From NCBI GenBank assembly GCA_946008205.1, contig CAMGAZ010000024.1, positions 1 through 11,985 on the forward strand: a DNA stretch of 11,985 bases. The letters run 5' to 3'. Below the pieces are notes generated by a model. That model had not been told where the DNA came from, searched no databases, and worked only from the letters and a program-made list of their open reading frames with translations. The DNA is from an uncultured Clostridium sp. (GTDB lineage: Bacteria; Bacillota; Clostridia; TANB77; CAG-508). Within the stretch, counting starts at the first letter, position 1. Each line of letters opens with the position of its first letter. Positions 7,361 through 11,985 of the stretch are shown here, piece by piece. A program made the translations under genes and the position numbers.

Positions 7361-8638
7361 TTAATCCGCATTATCACCAGCAGTAGTTTGAGAATTTGGA
7401 ATTTGGTGTGTATATTTTTTCGTATAATTTACTACCCATGTGTTTGCTTTAGTTACACAAGTATCTAACGAATTTGTAGTAGTTATTTCTGTGCGCACAA
7501 CTTTGTAATCTTCTGTTTGTTCTATTGAGCGAGGTTTCTCCATTTTCGAATTAGTTTTAATTTGAGTCCCTTGCGCTTTTGTTGGAGATGCAGGGTCGTC
7601 TGCTCCTGCTGCAGTGTGATAACTGACATCTACATTTACATCTTTTGTCACAACTTTCGTCTTTTTAGTATATTCATCTGTTTCAGTGTTAGTATTAGTA
7701 ATTAAATTATCGTGTACTGTAATTTCAATTTCACTGTTATATACTAAATCTGCTAATTCTAAAACAAATTCTTTTTCTTGTCCTACCAATAAAAAAGCCC
7801 ACAAATACTCAAACGGCATAGTGTATCCACTCACTAAGTCCTTATAATTTATCTTGGTTGTTGTCATAGTATATTTTTTTGTGTCAGAAGATTCTACATC
7901 TGGGTCTGTAGATGTTACTGTAATCTCTTCTGATGTCCATGTTGCAACCTTGGCATAATACTTTATATTAGTAGATGTATTATTATCAGTTTCATCGCCA
8001 TTTTTACTCGTTTTATCACTGTCCGATTTATTTGTACTTACCTCTTTATCTATAGTAAAGTGTGTTAATAGATCTTCATAGTTTCCCCTACTGTTATATC
8101 TATCTAAATTTCCTTGAAATTCTTCGGGTTTTGCATACTGCATTGTTACTATTGTTCCATCTGACATTGCCCTTTTAAGCTTTATTATTCCTTGAATATC
8201 CTTCGAGCTTGTGTCTCCATATATAGAGTCCCAGTCAATTGAATCATCGGGATTTGGTCTAGTATCTAAATAGTCTGTTATTAATTCAGCATTTATTAGC
8301 TTCTTTAGCTCGTCTGCATTTGATAAATATTGATTTACTCTGCTATGATTTTTTTCCAACTTGTTCCATATTTCATCAATACTCATTTTAGTAGTTATTT
8401 TTCCATCGTTATCAATAGAAATGTTTTTTACATATTGGCTTTTTGCATATGGTACATTAGACCAATCGCTGTCTTGAGGCGTTCCATCAAGAACCGTTAA
8501 AAAGTTTAATATTGATGAAAGAGCAATTAATACTATCGCGAATATTAGTATCCCAATTATTAATGGCTTTGCCGCAGCCATTATTGCTTTTATAATAATT
8601 TTTTTAGATATCTCATTGCTTTCCCCGTTTCCGTTCAT
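7361..8638 (-). CDS. N-terminal, membrane-anchored part of the lysozyme-CHAP protein (ORF ending at TAA)
   Basis: As it stands this reads as a 425-residue protein. Residues 1-22 are basic and cytoplasmic, and 24-48 form one membrane helix. The remainder is an extracellular, Thr-, Asp- and Lys-rich region without Cys-rich or catalytic motifs. It includes a stretch of about 150 residues (260-410) rich in TTT, TDE and KTK runs that looks like beta strands or a linker. The ribosome binding site is very strong (AGGAGGAG, four bases before ATG) and the gene starts 11 bases after the previous stop, so translation is probably coupled. If the TAA is real, the cell makes an anchor and stalk without the wall-cutting domains. 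Confidence 0.75.
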   Translation of the reverse strand: MNGNGESNEISKKIIIKAIMAAAKPLIIGILIFAIVLIALSSILNFLTVLDGTPQDSDWSNVPYAKSQYVKNISIDNDGKITTKMSIDEIWNKLEKNHSRVNQYLSNADELKKLINAELITDYLDTRPNPDDSIDWDSIYGDTSSKDIQGIIKLKRAMSDGTIVTMQYAKPEEFQGNLDRYNSRGNYEDLLTHFTIDKEVSTNKSDSDKTSKNGDETDNNTSTNIKYYAKVATWTSEEITVTSTDPDVESSDTKKYTMTTTKINYKDLVSGYTMPFEYLWAFLLVGQEKEFVLELADLVYNSEIEITVHDNLITNTNTETDEYTKKTKVVTKDVNVDVSYHTAAGADDPASPTKAQGTQIKTNSKMEKPRSIEQTEDYKVVRTEITTTNSLDTCVTKANTWVVNYTKKYTHQIPNSQTTAGDNAD

Positions 8639-8649
8639 CTCTCCTCCTT

Positions 8650-9594
8650 TTATAGCTTTATTTCTATTGTTCCATAATTATTATAATTATCATTATCTAT
8701 AGAGTAGCTATCATAGTCTAATATAATTTTGCTAAACATGATACTATTTATCTTTTTATTTGAACCATATTTACTATAATACTTTATAGTTAATTTCCTT
8801 GTCTCTTTAGGTAATATCTTTAATTCTGCTAAAGATATCTCATGCGTATATGATTCGTATTGCATACCATTCTTATCTTGTATATACATCGATGAATCTT
8901 TATTTGGATTGCTAAGTAGAATTGTTTTATCTGAATTGTTTGTAATTTCAAATGTGTATGTTTGATAGTCCATATATACATCCGTTTCTGTAACTTTTGC
9001 AGTTATATAATTATTTTGTTTCGAGGCACTAACTTTTTCTTTTCCAATATACCCATTTATATTAAGTTTAGCCTCATTATTTTCGTCTCTTATAATGGTT
9101 ATATAATCTTGTATTGCGTTTTCGTCGTATACTCCAGTTGATAATGCATCTTGTCTGTATTTTACTTTGTATATATTTCCAATCCAATTTTCTACTGAAA
9201 TATTTCTTTTTTCATTAAATATTTGATTATAGTAACTCATTTCAAATACTTCTTTTGTTTTGTACATTTCATTTTTACAATCTTCCGATAGCAAACCATA
9301 AGCATTATCAATATCTCCGTTATTGCAATACTCTGCAAATTCGTCCAGAGTCTTTAATAGATTTGTTTGGCTTTTTGATATGCTTTCACCGGAAATTACC
9401 GATTTATCATCTGCCATAACTATTGAATTCGTAGTTTCTTTCTCAGTTACATTGGATATATTTATCTCACTATTATTTCTATCGCGTGTAAACTTATTAA
9501 GTAGTTGTATTAATATAATTATAGCAACAGCTACTATAATCGTTCTCCACACTAGCTTTCTATTAGTGTTGTACCATCGAATTATTCTATCCAT
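8650..9594 (-). CDS. Membrane-anchored NTF2-like protein with C-terminal Ig-like domain
   Basis: A 314-residue protein whose first 15 residues are cytoplasmic and basic. A membrane segment spans about 16-33. An NTF2-like domain at about 75-170 opens with LLKTLDEFAEYCNNGDIDNA and YGLLSEDCKNEM, then gives strands to DYITIIRDE. A final all-beta region at about 190-314 (TFEITNNSDKTILL, ILPKETRKLTIKYY) resembles DUF4352/Ig-like surface domains. It is the first gene of the operon and stops 11 bases before the hydrolase gene. The start is ATG with AAGGAG seven bases upstream. Its job is probably structural, helping to place the hydrolase in the envelope; that is inferred from context. I do not recognise a named family. 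Confidence 0.72.
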   Translation of the reverse strand: MDRIIRWYNTNRKLVWRTIIVAVAIIILIQLLNKFTRDRNNSEINISNVTEKETTNSIVMADDKSVISGESISKSQTNLLKTLDEFAEYCNNGDIDNAYGLLSEDCKNEMYKTKEVFEMSYYNQIFNEKRNISVENWIGNIYKVKYRQDALSTGVYDENAIQDYITIIRDENNEAKLNINGYIGKEKVSASKQNNYITAKVTETDVYMDYQTYTFEITNNSDKTILLSNPNKDSSMYIQDKNGMQYESYTHEISLAELKILPKETRKLTIKYYSKYGSNKKINSIMFSKIILDYDSYSIDNDNYNNYGTIEIKL

Positions 9595-9628
9595 ACTAAT
9601 TCTCCTTTTAAGTATCGCCTATAAATAT

Positions 9629-9658
9629 ATGATACCACAAATAAGTTACTTTTTTCAA
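9629..9658 (-). promoter_or_regulatory. Promoter of the NTF2/lysozyme-CHAP operon
   Basis: On the minus strand TTGAAA (9653-9658), an 18-base spacer and TATCAT (9629-9634) with an extended TGG just before it. Transcription would start near 9622, leaving a leader of about 28 bases before ATG 9594. Confidence 0.6.
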
Positions 9659-9668
9659 CATAGTATGA

Positions 9669-9730
9669 CTATATTTTTAGTTCACCGGACCAATTCCTTT
9701 GCATCCTTTTCGAATCCTCCTATCAAAGCG
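9669..9730 (-). other. Orphan coding-like scrap with a strong ribosome binding site and an 11-codon ORF
   Basis: Between the tRNA terminator and the operon promoter the minus strand carries AGGAGGA (9715-9721), 11 bases, then a tiny ORF MQRNWSGELKI (9669-9704, TAG). Another frame reads ALIGGFEKDAKELVR and then TGA, which looks like the tail of a larger protein. It may be a leftover gene end. A leader-peptide role for the operon is unlikely because it lies upstream of the predicted start point. Confidence 0.25.
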
Positions 9731-9731
9731 C

Positions 9732-9769
9732 AAAAATAAACCCTTAGCTATTGCTAAGGATTTATTTTT
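9732..9769. terminator. Terminator after tRNA-Arg(ACG), symmetric
   Basis: An inverted repeat with AAAAATAAA and CCTTAGC arms, one A-C mismatch and a 4-base loop. Read on the minus strand it directly follows the tRNA CCA and ends in TTTATTTTT. By symmetry it could work in both directions. Confidence 0.85.
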
Positions 9770-9770
9770 A

Positions 9771-9847
<77 letters not shown>

Positions 9848-9855
9848 ATGTTAAT

Positions 9856-9884
9856 ATTATACTTTGTTTTAAAGTATTTTTCAA
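9856..9884 (-). promoter_or_regulatory. Promoter of tRNA-Arg(ACG)
   Basis: On the minus strand TTGAAA (9879-9884), exactly 17 bases, TATAAT (9856-9861). The start point would be near 9849, just before the tRNA. A perfect dyad AAAGTATT/AATACTTT (9871-9890) covers the -35 box; whether it is an operator or chance in A/T-rich DNA is open. Confidence 0.8.
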
Positions 9885-9933
9885 TACTTTTGTTACATTT
9901 TATGAGAGTATTTTTAACTATTTCAAAAATAAT

Positions 9934-9964
9934 AACCTTTGCTAGTAAATAACTAGCAAAGGTT
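9934..9964 (-). terminator. Terminator of the unrecognised gene at 9985-10386
   Basis: A 13-bp perfect stem (AACCTTTGCTAGT and its complement) with a 5-base loop, 20 bases after the TAA stop. On the minus strand it is followed by TATTATTTTTG. Confidence 0.85.
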
Positions 9965-9984
9965 GTCTCCTTACTTATTCTGTT

Positions 9985-10386
9985 TTATTTTCCAGTTCTT
10001 TCTCTTGGTACTGCAATCCATCTAACTCCATTACGAGTAAGCTTTCCTGTTGTTTCCCTATCGTTTACGATAGAAACCACAATTTCAGAATAATCATTAG
10101 TAGGGTTATTCTTTCTTTTAACATCGTTTGCAATTTCAGAAATAAATTCTTTTACCCCCTCTTCAGAACTAAGCAGCTTAAGCAAATCATCTGCAGACTC
10201 TCTGGTCACATAGACTTTTGCTCCCTCTATAAAATCCAACAAGTCCCGCTGAAAACTTGCAGAGGCGTTCCAAAGCAAACCTTCGATCGGAATCGCTCTT
10301 CTCGGTTCTGGGAACTCTTCCTCATATTTTCTGAGTTTTTCAAAGTAAGGAGACTGCTCTAATCTTGTCGTTTCTTCATGTGTCAT
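9985..10386 (-). CDS. Unrecognised 133-residue soluble protein, GC-richer than its surroundings
   Basis: I do not recognise this protein. It has no signal peptide or membrane helix and is rich in Glu, Arg and Lys. Residues 1-30 look helical and charged (YFEKLRKYEEEFPEPRR). A middle region at about 45-90 has helices (RDLLDFIEG, ADDLLKLLSSEEGVKEFISE). The C-terminal third is strand-like with EIVVSIVND and VRWIAVPRER. Translation is well supported by AGGAGG eight bases before ATG, a promoter at 10488-10516 and a terminator at 9934-9964. Its codons include CCG, GCG, CGG, ATC and AAC, unusual for the neighbours, and the first 30 codons have about 40% G+C. It lies between a tRNA gene and a tRNA scar, so acquisition by transfer is plausible. 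It is a single-gene unit. Confidence 0.75.
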   Translation of the reverse strand: MTHEETTRLEQSPYFEKLRKYEEEFPEPRRAIPIEGLLWNASASFQRDLLDFIEGAKVYVTRESADDLLKLLSSEEGVKEFISEIANDVKRKNNPTNDYSEIVVSIVNDRETTGKLTRNGVRWIAVPRERTGK

Positions 10387-10412
10387 AAGTTGTTTCCTCC
10401 TGTAGTGTACGA

Positions 10413-10482
10413 CATACTTTTAGAAATTTCATTAGCATATTAATTTAAAAATGCCATTCTTTTCCATTTCTAAGTAAGTATG
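10413..10482 (-). promoter_or_regulatory. Long 5'-leader hairpin upstream of the unrecognised gene
   Basis: On the minus-strand transcript, starting almost at the predicted first base, CATACTTACTTAGAAAT (10482-10466) pairs with ATTTCTAAAAGTATG (10427-10413). This gives 15 base pairs with a two-base bulge around a 38-base loop. The loop can form a further small GGCAT/ATGCT pair. The ribosome binding site lies outside the stem. It fits no riboswitch class I know; RNA-stability or regulatory roles are both possible. Confidence 0.5.
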
Positions 10483-10487
10483 CATAT

Positions 10488-10516
10488 ATTATAACACATT
10501 TAATTTATTTTTTCAA
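10488..10516 (-). promoter_or_regulatory. Promoter of the unrecognised gene at 9985-10386
   Basis: TTGAAA (10511-10516), 17 bases, TATAAT (10488-10493) with the extended motif TGTGT just before the -10. Predicted start near 10481, about 95 bases before the ATG. Confidence 0.8.
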
Positions 10517-10618
10517 ATTTTCGAGCAAATTCGACATATTGTTTGTTAATAGATGTAGAACCTTTTACAACATGAAGAGATGGACATTATGCATATAGAT
10601 AAATTGTATTTTACATTC

Positions 10619-10648
10619 AAAAAAAGAAGAACTCCTAAGAATTCTTCT
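10619..10648 (-). terminator. tRNA-type terminator downstream of the tRNA scar, probably also ending the fic transcript
   Basis: On the minus strand a 10-bp stem (AGAAGAATTC paired with GAGTTCTTCT, one G-U) with a TTAG loop is followed by seven T. It begins six bases after the CCA of the tRNA scar, the usual spacing for a tRNA terminator. With the Fic gene now upstream, it would stop that transcript too. Confidence 0.8.
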
Positions 10649-10653
10649 AAATA

Positions 10654-10668
10654 TGGTCGAGGTGACTC
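10654..10668 (-). other. tRNA 3'-end scar: likely attachment-site remnant (att)
   Basis: On the minus strand GAGTCACCTCGACCA has the form of a tRNA 3' end: acceptor arm CACCTCG, discriminator A and CCA, followed by a terminator. No T arm, anticodon or 5' half precedes it. This is the expected product when a tyrosine-recombinase element inserts into a tRNA gene and leaves a duplicated 3' end at its far border. The acceptor sequence would suit a tRNA-Pro starting CGAGGTG, but that identity is a guess. By this logic the element lies at higher coordinates, starting with the Fic gene. Confidence 0.55.
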
Positions 10669-10714
10669 TTTATATATTCTCAAAATCCAGTAATATCAAT
10701 GTATTAAAACTTTG

Positions 10715-10733
10715 TGACTGCACTTTGACTGCA
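10715..10733. repeat. Two TGACTGCA direct repeats, 11 bp apart, between scar and fic
   Basis: TGACTGCA occurs at 10715-10722 and 10726-10733, one helical turn apart, 47 bases inside the putative element from the tRNA scar. Short direct repeats at this position are typical of recombinase arm-binding sites; this role is inferred. Confidence 0.5.
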
Positions 10734-10743
10734 TATATAAATT

Positions 10744-11676
10744 CTATATTTTCATAAAACATTTTTCTCTTAAAAATTTTTTTATTTTTGTTTTATCCTT
10801 TCCCTCATAATAATTAATTAATAAATCTTTATATTCATCTGTTAATTCTGCTGGAATCACAATAATTCCTTTACCTTTTGATATTAAATAATGATTTGCA
10901 AATATTATAGATGTTCTTTTATTTCCATCTATAAATATTTGTTTTTTCATAATATATAATAAAATTTCAATAGTTTTGTCTATATCACTTATTTTTTTAT
11001 TAAATATATCATCTAATTCTTCTTTTATTATACTTTCTATTGGCAATTCAGGAGTCCATTTTGTTCCACCAATACTTACTGGAACAGTTCTTATTTTTCC
11101 TGCACTATAGTAAAATCCTTCTTGCACAAATTTATTTATTTCGCATAATAATGGAAAATTTGTATCTGACAATATTACATTTTTATTTAATATAAATTCC
11201 CAAGCATGTTTTAAATTAACAATTTTCAAAACATCTTCTGAAGACATATTATTAATTTTTCCACCTTCTATAATACTTTCTGTATCTGCAAAAGTTGTTG
11301 CAACACCTTCTAAAATCGCTTGTTTATAAATAGTATCTACTAAATGCCTTTTAGCAAAATCTATGTTTATTTCTACTTGTGGACTAAGTTCCTCATCAAT
11401 ATAATTCAATTGTTTTAATCGTTTTTCAATTTTTTTAATTTCTTTTTTTAATTCTTTTGCTTTAATACTATTATTTAATATTAAATTATATAAATTATCA
11501 GAATATTCTCCAACATATTTTGTAAGTAATATTCCATCTTCTCTGTAATGTACATATATATATTTATTAGAATCTTTTTCTCTAATCTCAACAGAGCCAT
11601 ATATCAAATCATTCAATTCTTTAGTTAAAGTTTGTTTGCTTTGAAGAAGATTCATAATTTCATACTTTTCTTCCAT
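10744..11676 (-). CDS. Fic-domain protein with N-terminal coiled-coil region and a degenerate active site (His to Gln)
   Basis: A 310-residue protein. Fic enzymes transfer AMP or other phosphate-containing groups to target proteins. Residues 1-92 are a separate region: helix, then a short beta unit (YGSVEIREKDSNKYIYVHYR, TKYVGEY) and a Lys/Glu-rich coiled coil at 72-90, resembling small domains of mobile-element proteins. The Fic fold spans about 115-305, with TFADTESIIEGGKIN in the place of the inhibitory-helix motif and AGKIRTVPVSIGG in the target-docking flap. The active loop reads QIFIDGNKR at 246-254, where the family has HPFxDGN(G/K)R. The catalytic His is Gln246, while Asp250, Gly251, Asn252 and Arg254 remain. 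Other Fic-like proteins with this loop exist, so the change is probably ancestral. AMP transfer by the normal mechanism is unlikely; a binding or antitoxin-like role, or different chemistry, is possible. ATG follows AAGGAG by eight bases; the stop is TAG. Confidence 0.85.
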   Translation of the reverse strand: MEEKYEIMNLLQSKQTLTKELNDLIYGSVEIREKDSNKYIYVHYREDGILLTKYVGEYSDNLYNLILNNSIKAKELKKEIKKIEKRLKQLNYIDEELSPQVEINIDFAKRHLVDTIYKQAILEGVATTFADTESIIEGGKINNMSSEDVLKIVNLKHAWEFILNKNVILSDTNFPLLCEINKFVQEGFYYSAGKIRTVPVSIGGTKWTPELPIESIIKEELDDIFNKKISDIDKTIEILLYIMKKQIFIDGNKRTSIIFANHYLISKGKGIIVIPAELTDEYKDLLINYYEGKDKTKIKKFLREKCFMKI

Positions 11677-11692
11677 AAGATCACTCCTTTAT

Positions 11693-11809
11693 AAATGTGA
11701 AACTTTTTTAATATATAATTATAGTTTTTGTTTCACATTTATATTATAACACAAAACTTAAAAAATGTGAAACATTTTTTAAAATATTTATAAATATTGT
11801 TTCACATTT
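11693..11809. repeat. Four alternating copies of an 11-bp operator-like repeat around the fic promoter
   Basis: AAATGTGAAAC occurs at 11693-11703 and 11763-11773, and its complement GTTTCACATTT at 11730-11740 and 11799-11809. The four copies are identical and alternate in orientation, with starts 37, 33 and 36 bases apart. One covers the -35 box, one lies at the predicted start point, one lies just before the ribosome binding site and one lies upstream. The two copies in the leader could also fold into an 11-bp RNA hairpin. The arrangement suggests a cooperative repressor with DNA looping. The regulator is not encoded in the window, and the Fic protein shows no clear helix-turn-helix. Confidence 0.75.
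11743..11771 (-). promoter_or_regulatory. Promoter of the Fic gene
   Basis: On the minus strand TTCACA (11766-11771), 17 bases, TATAAT (11743-11748) with an extended TGT before the -10. The -35 lies inside one 11-bp repeat and the predicted start point, near 11736, inside another, so a protein bound to the repeats would block it. Confidence 0.8.
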
Positions 11810-11985
11810 TTAAAATTTTATACAATAAAAATTCTGTTATCAAAAAGCTAGTGCAAAATTACACTATGCTATAGAAAAACATTATAGTTTAGAAGAACTA
11901 GATGATGAAATGGAAATATAAGAGAATTTGTAATTTATCGAGATGATTGTAACATAAAAGTTAGATATTTTCAAATCAATATATA
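11810..11985. other. Right-edge stretch with broken coding-like remnants
   Basis: No intact gene is visible. On the plus strand 11829-11921 is open and reads ASAKLHYAIEKHYSLEELDD and then MEI-stop, without a start codon and after a TAA at 11826. A shifted frame continues to the window edge as REFVIYRDDCNIKVRYFQ. Together they look like a decayed gene end, perhaps of a DNA-processing protein, but I cannot assign a family. Confidence 0.3.

Larger units (their letters stand above)
5845..8638 (-). pseudogene. Full-length membrane-anchored lysozyme-CHAP hydrolase, broken by TAA and frameshift
   Basis: Three open stretches form one ancestral gene of about 930 codons. From ATG 8638 the frame is open to TAA at 7361-7363 (codon 426). 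The same frame then stays open for 126 codons before the next ATG (6982) with no start codon between. Those codons read like protein, including LWLFELLEKNDSTKDIMVDL, which runs straight into the lysozyme domain. Near 6121-6127 one extra base shifts the frame: FNYNTCGYR should read F-N-T-T-L-V-V-T-G-Y-A, as the -1 neighbouring frame does to TAA at 5845. Parts in order: cytoplasmic tail, one membrane anchor (24-48), an extended Thr/Lys-rich region, a GH24-type lysozyme domain (Glu603, Asp622, Thr628 by uninterrupted codon count) and a CHAP amidase/endopeptidase domain (Cys822). Two muralytic domains behind one anchor suit local cell-wall opening for a transenvelope machine. Both lesions prevent a full product unless they are sequence errors. 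Confidence 0.8.
10387..10743. other. Gene-free stretch: leader, promoter, tRNA scar and direct repeats
   Basis: These 357 bases hold no credible gene. From left to right they contain the leader and promoter of the minus-strand gene ending at 9985 (10387-10516), about 100 bases in which I see nothing specific (10517-10615), then a terminator, a tRNA 3'-end scar and two direct repeats, described separately. Confidence 0.6.

Noticed and set aside
1967..7363. Genome-wide reassignment of UGA to Gly or Trp
   Set aside because: Gly and Trp are encoded by GGN and TGG throughout, only two in-frame TGAs occur, and a third gene is broken by TAA and a frameshift. Local lesions or errors explain more with less.
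4434..9594. A complete integrative conjugative element
   Set aside because: Only TcpC-like and hydrolase-like parts are present. There is no VirB4 ATPase, coupling protein, relaxase or integrase, and the operon is closed by its own promoter and terminator.
11693..11809. CRP/FNR-type binding sites in the TGTGA/TCACA repeats
   Set aside because: The half-sites are 26 bases or more apart instead of about six, and the conserved unit extends to 11 bp as a single block.

Overview
The window is AT-rich DNA from a low-GC Gram-positive bacterium, most likely a member of the Clostridia. The evidence is the A/T-biased codon use, strong AGGAGG-type ribosome binding sites, TTGACA/TATAAT promoters, tRNA genes with encoded CCA, and the families present: a YhbY-type RNA-binding protein, a CmpB-like five-helix membrane protein, an M18 aminopeptidase and a VanW-domain envelope protein. 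The species cannot be named from this sequence.

Layout. Bases 2-283 hold the 3' part of a YhbY gene (+), which shares a bidirectional terminator with a CmpB-like membrane protein (300-1064, -). A tRNA-Arg(UCU) gene (1212-1288, +) follows with its own consensus promoter and terminator. Next is an M18 aminopeptidase (1328-2473, -) with an in-frame TGA and a missing central segment. A VanW-domain protein (2717-4372, +) also has an in-frame TGA. A three-gene minus-strand operon (9594 down to 4434) encodes an NTF2-like membrane-anchored protein, a long membrane-anchored lysozyme/CHAP peptidoglycan hydrolase broken by a TAA and a one-base frameshift, and a second membrane-anchored NTF2-repeat protein. 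The operon's architecture recalls the TcpC/Orf14 pair of Gram-positive conjugation systems, but no ATPase, relaxase or coupling protein lies nearby.

From 9.73 kb onward the window is a tRNA and mobile-DNA border. It holds tRNA-Arg(ACG) (9771-9847, -), an unrecognised GC-richer gene (9985-10386, -) with a structured leader, and a 15-base scar of a tRNA 3' end with its terminator (10619-10668). Beyond the scar is a Fic-domain gene (10744-11676, -) whose catalytic His is replaced by Gln. Its promoter is wrapped by four copies of an 11-bp operator-like repeat. The scar suggests that an element inserted into a tRNA begins near 10668 and continues off the right edge.

The most striking features are these: (1) three genes between 1.3 and 8.6 kb carry premature stops or frameshifts, and both TGA codons occur in the same octamer, ATTTGAGA, at positions where relatives appear to have Gly; (2) the tRNA scar marking an element boundary; (3) the repeat-controlled Fic gene lacking the active-site His. 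Whether the lesions are true decay, sequence error or recoding cannot be decided from the window alone. Decay or error is the simplest reading, because Gly is otherwise encoded by GGN throughout.
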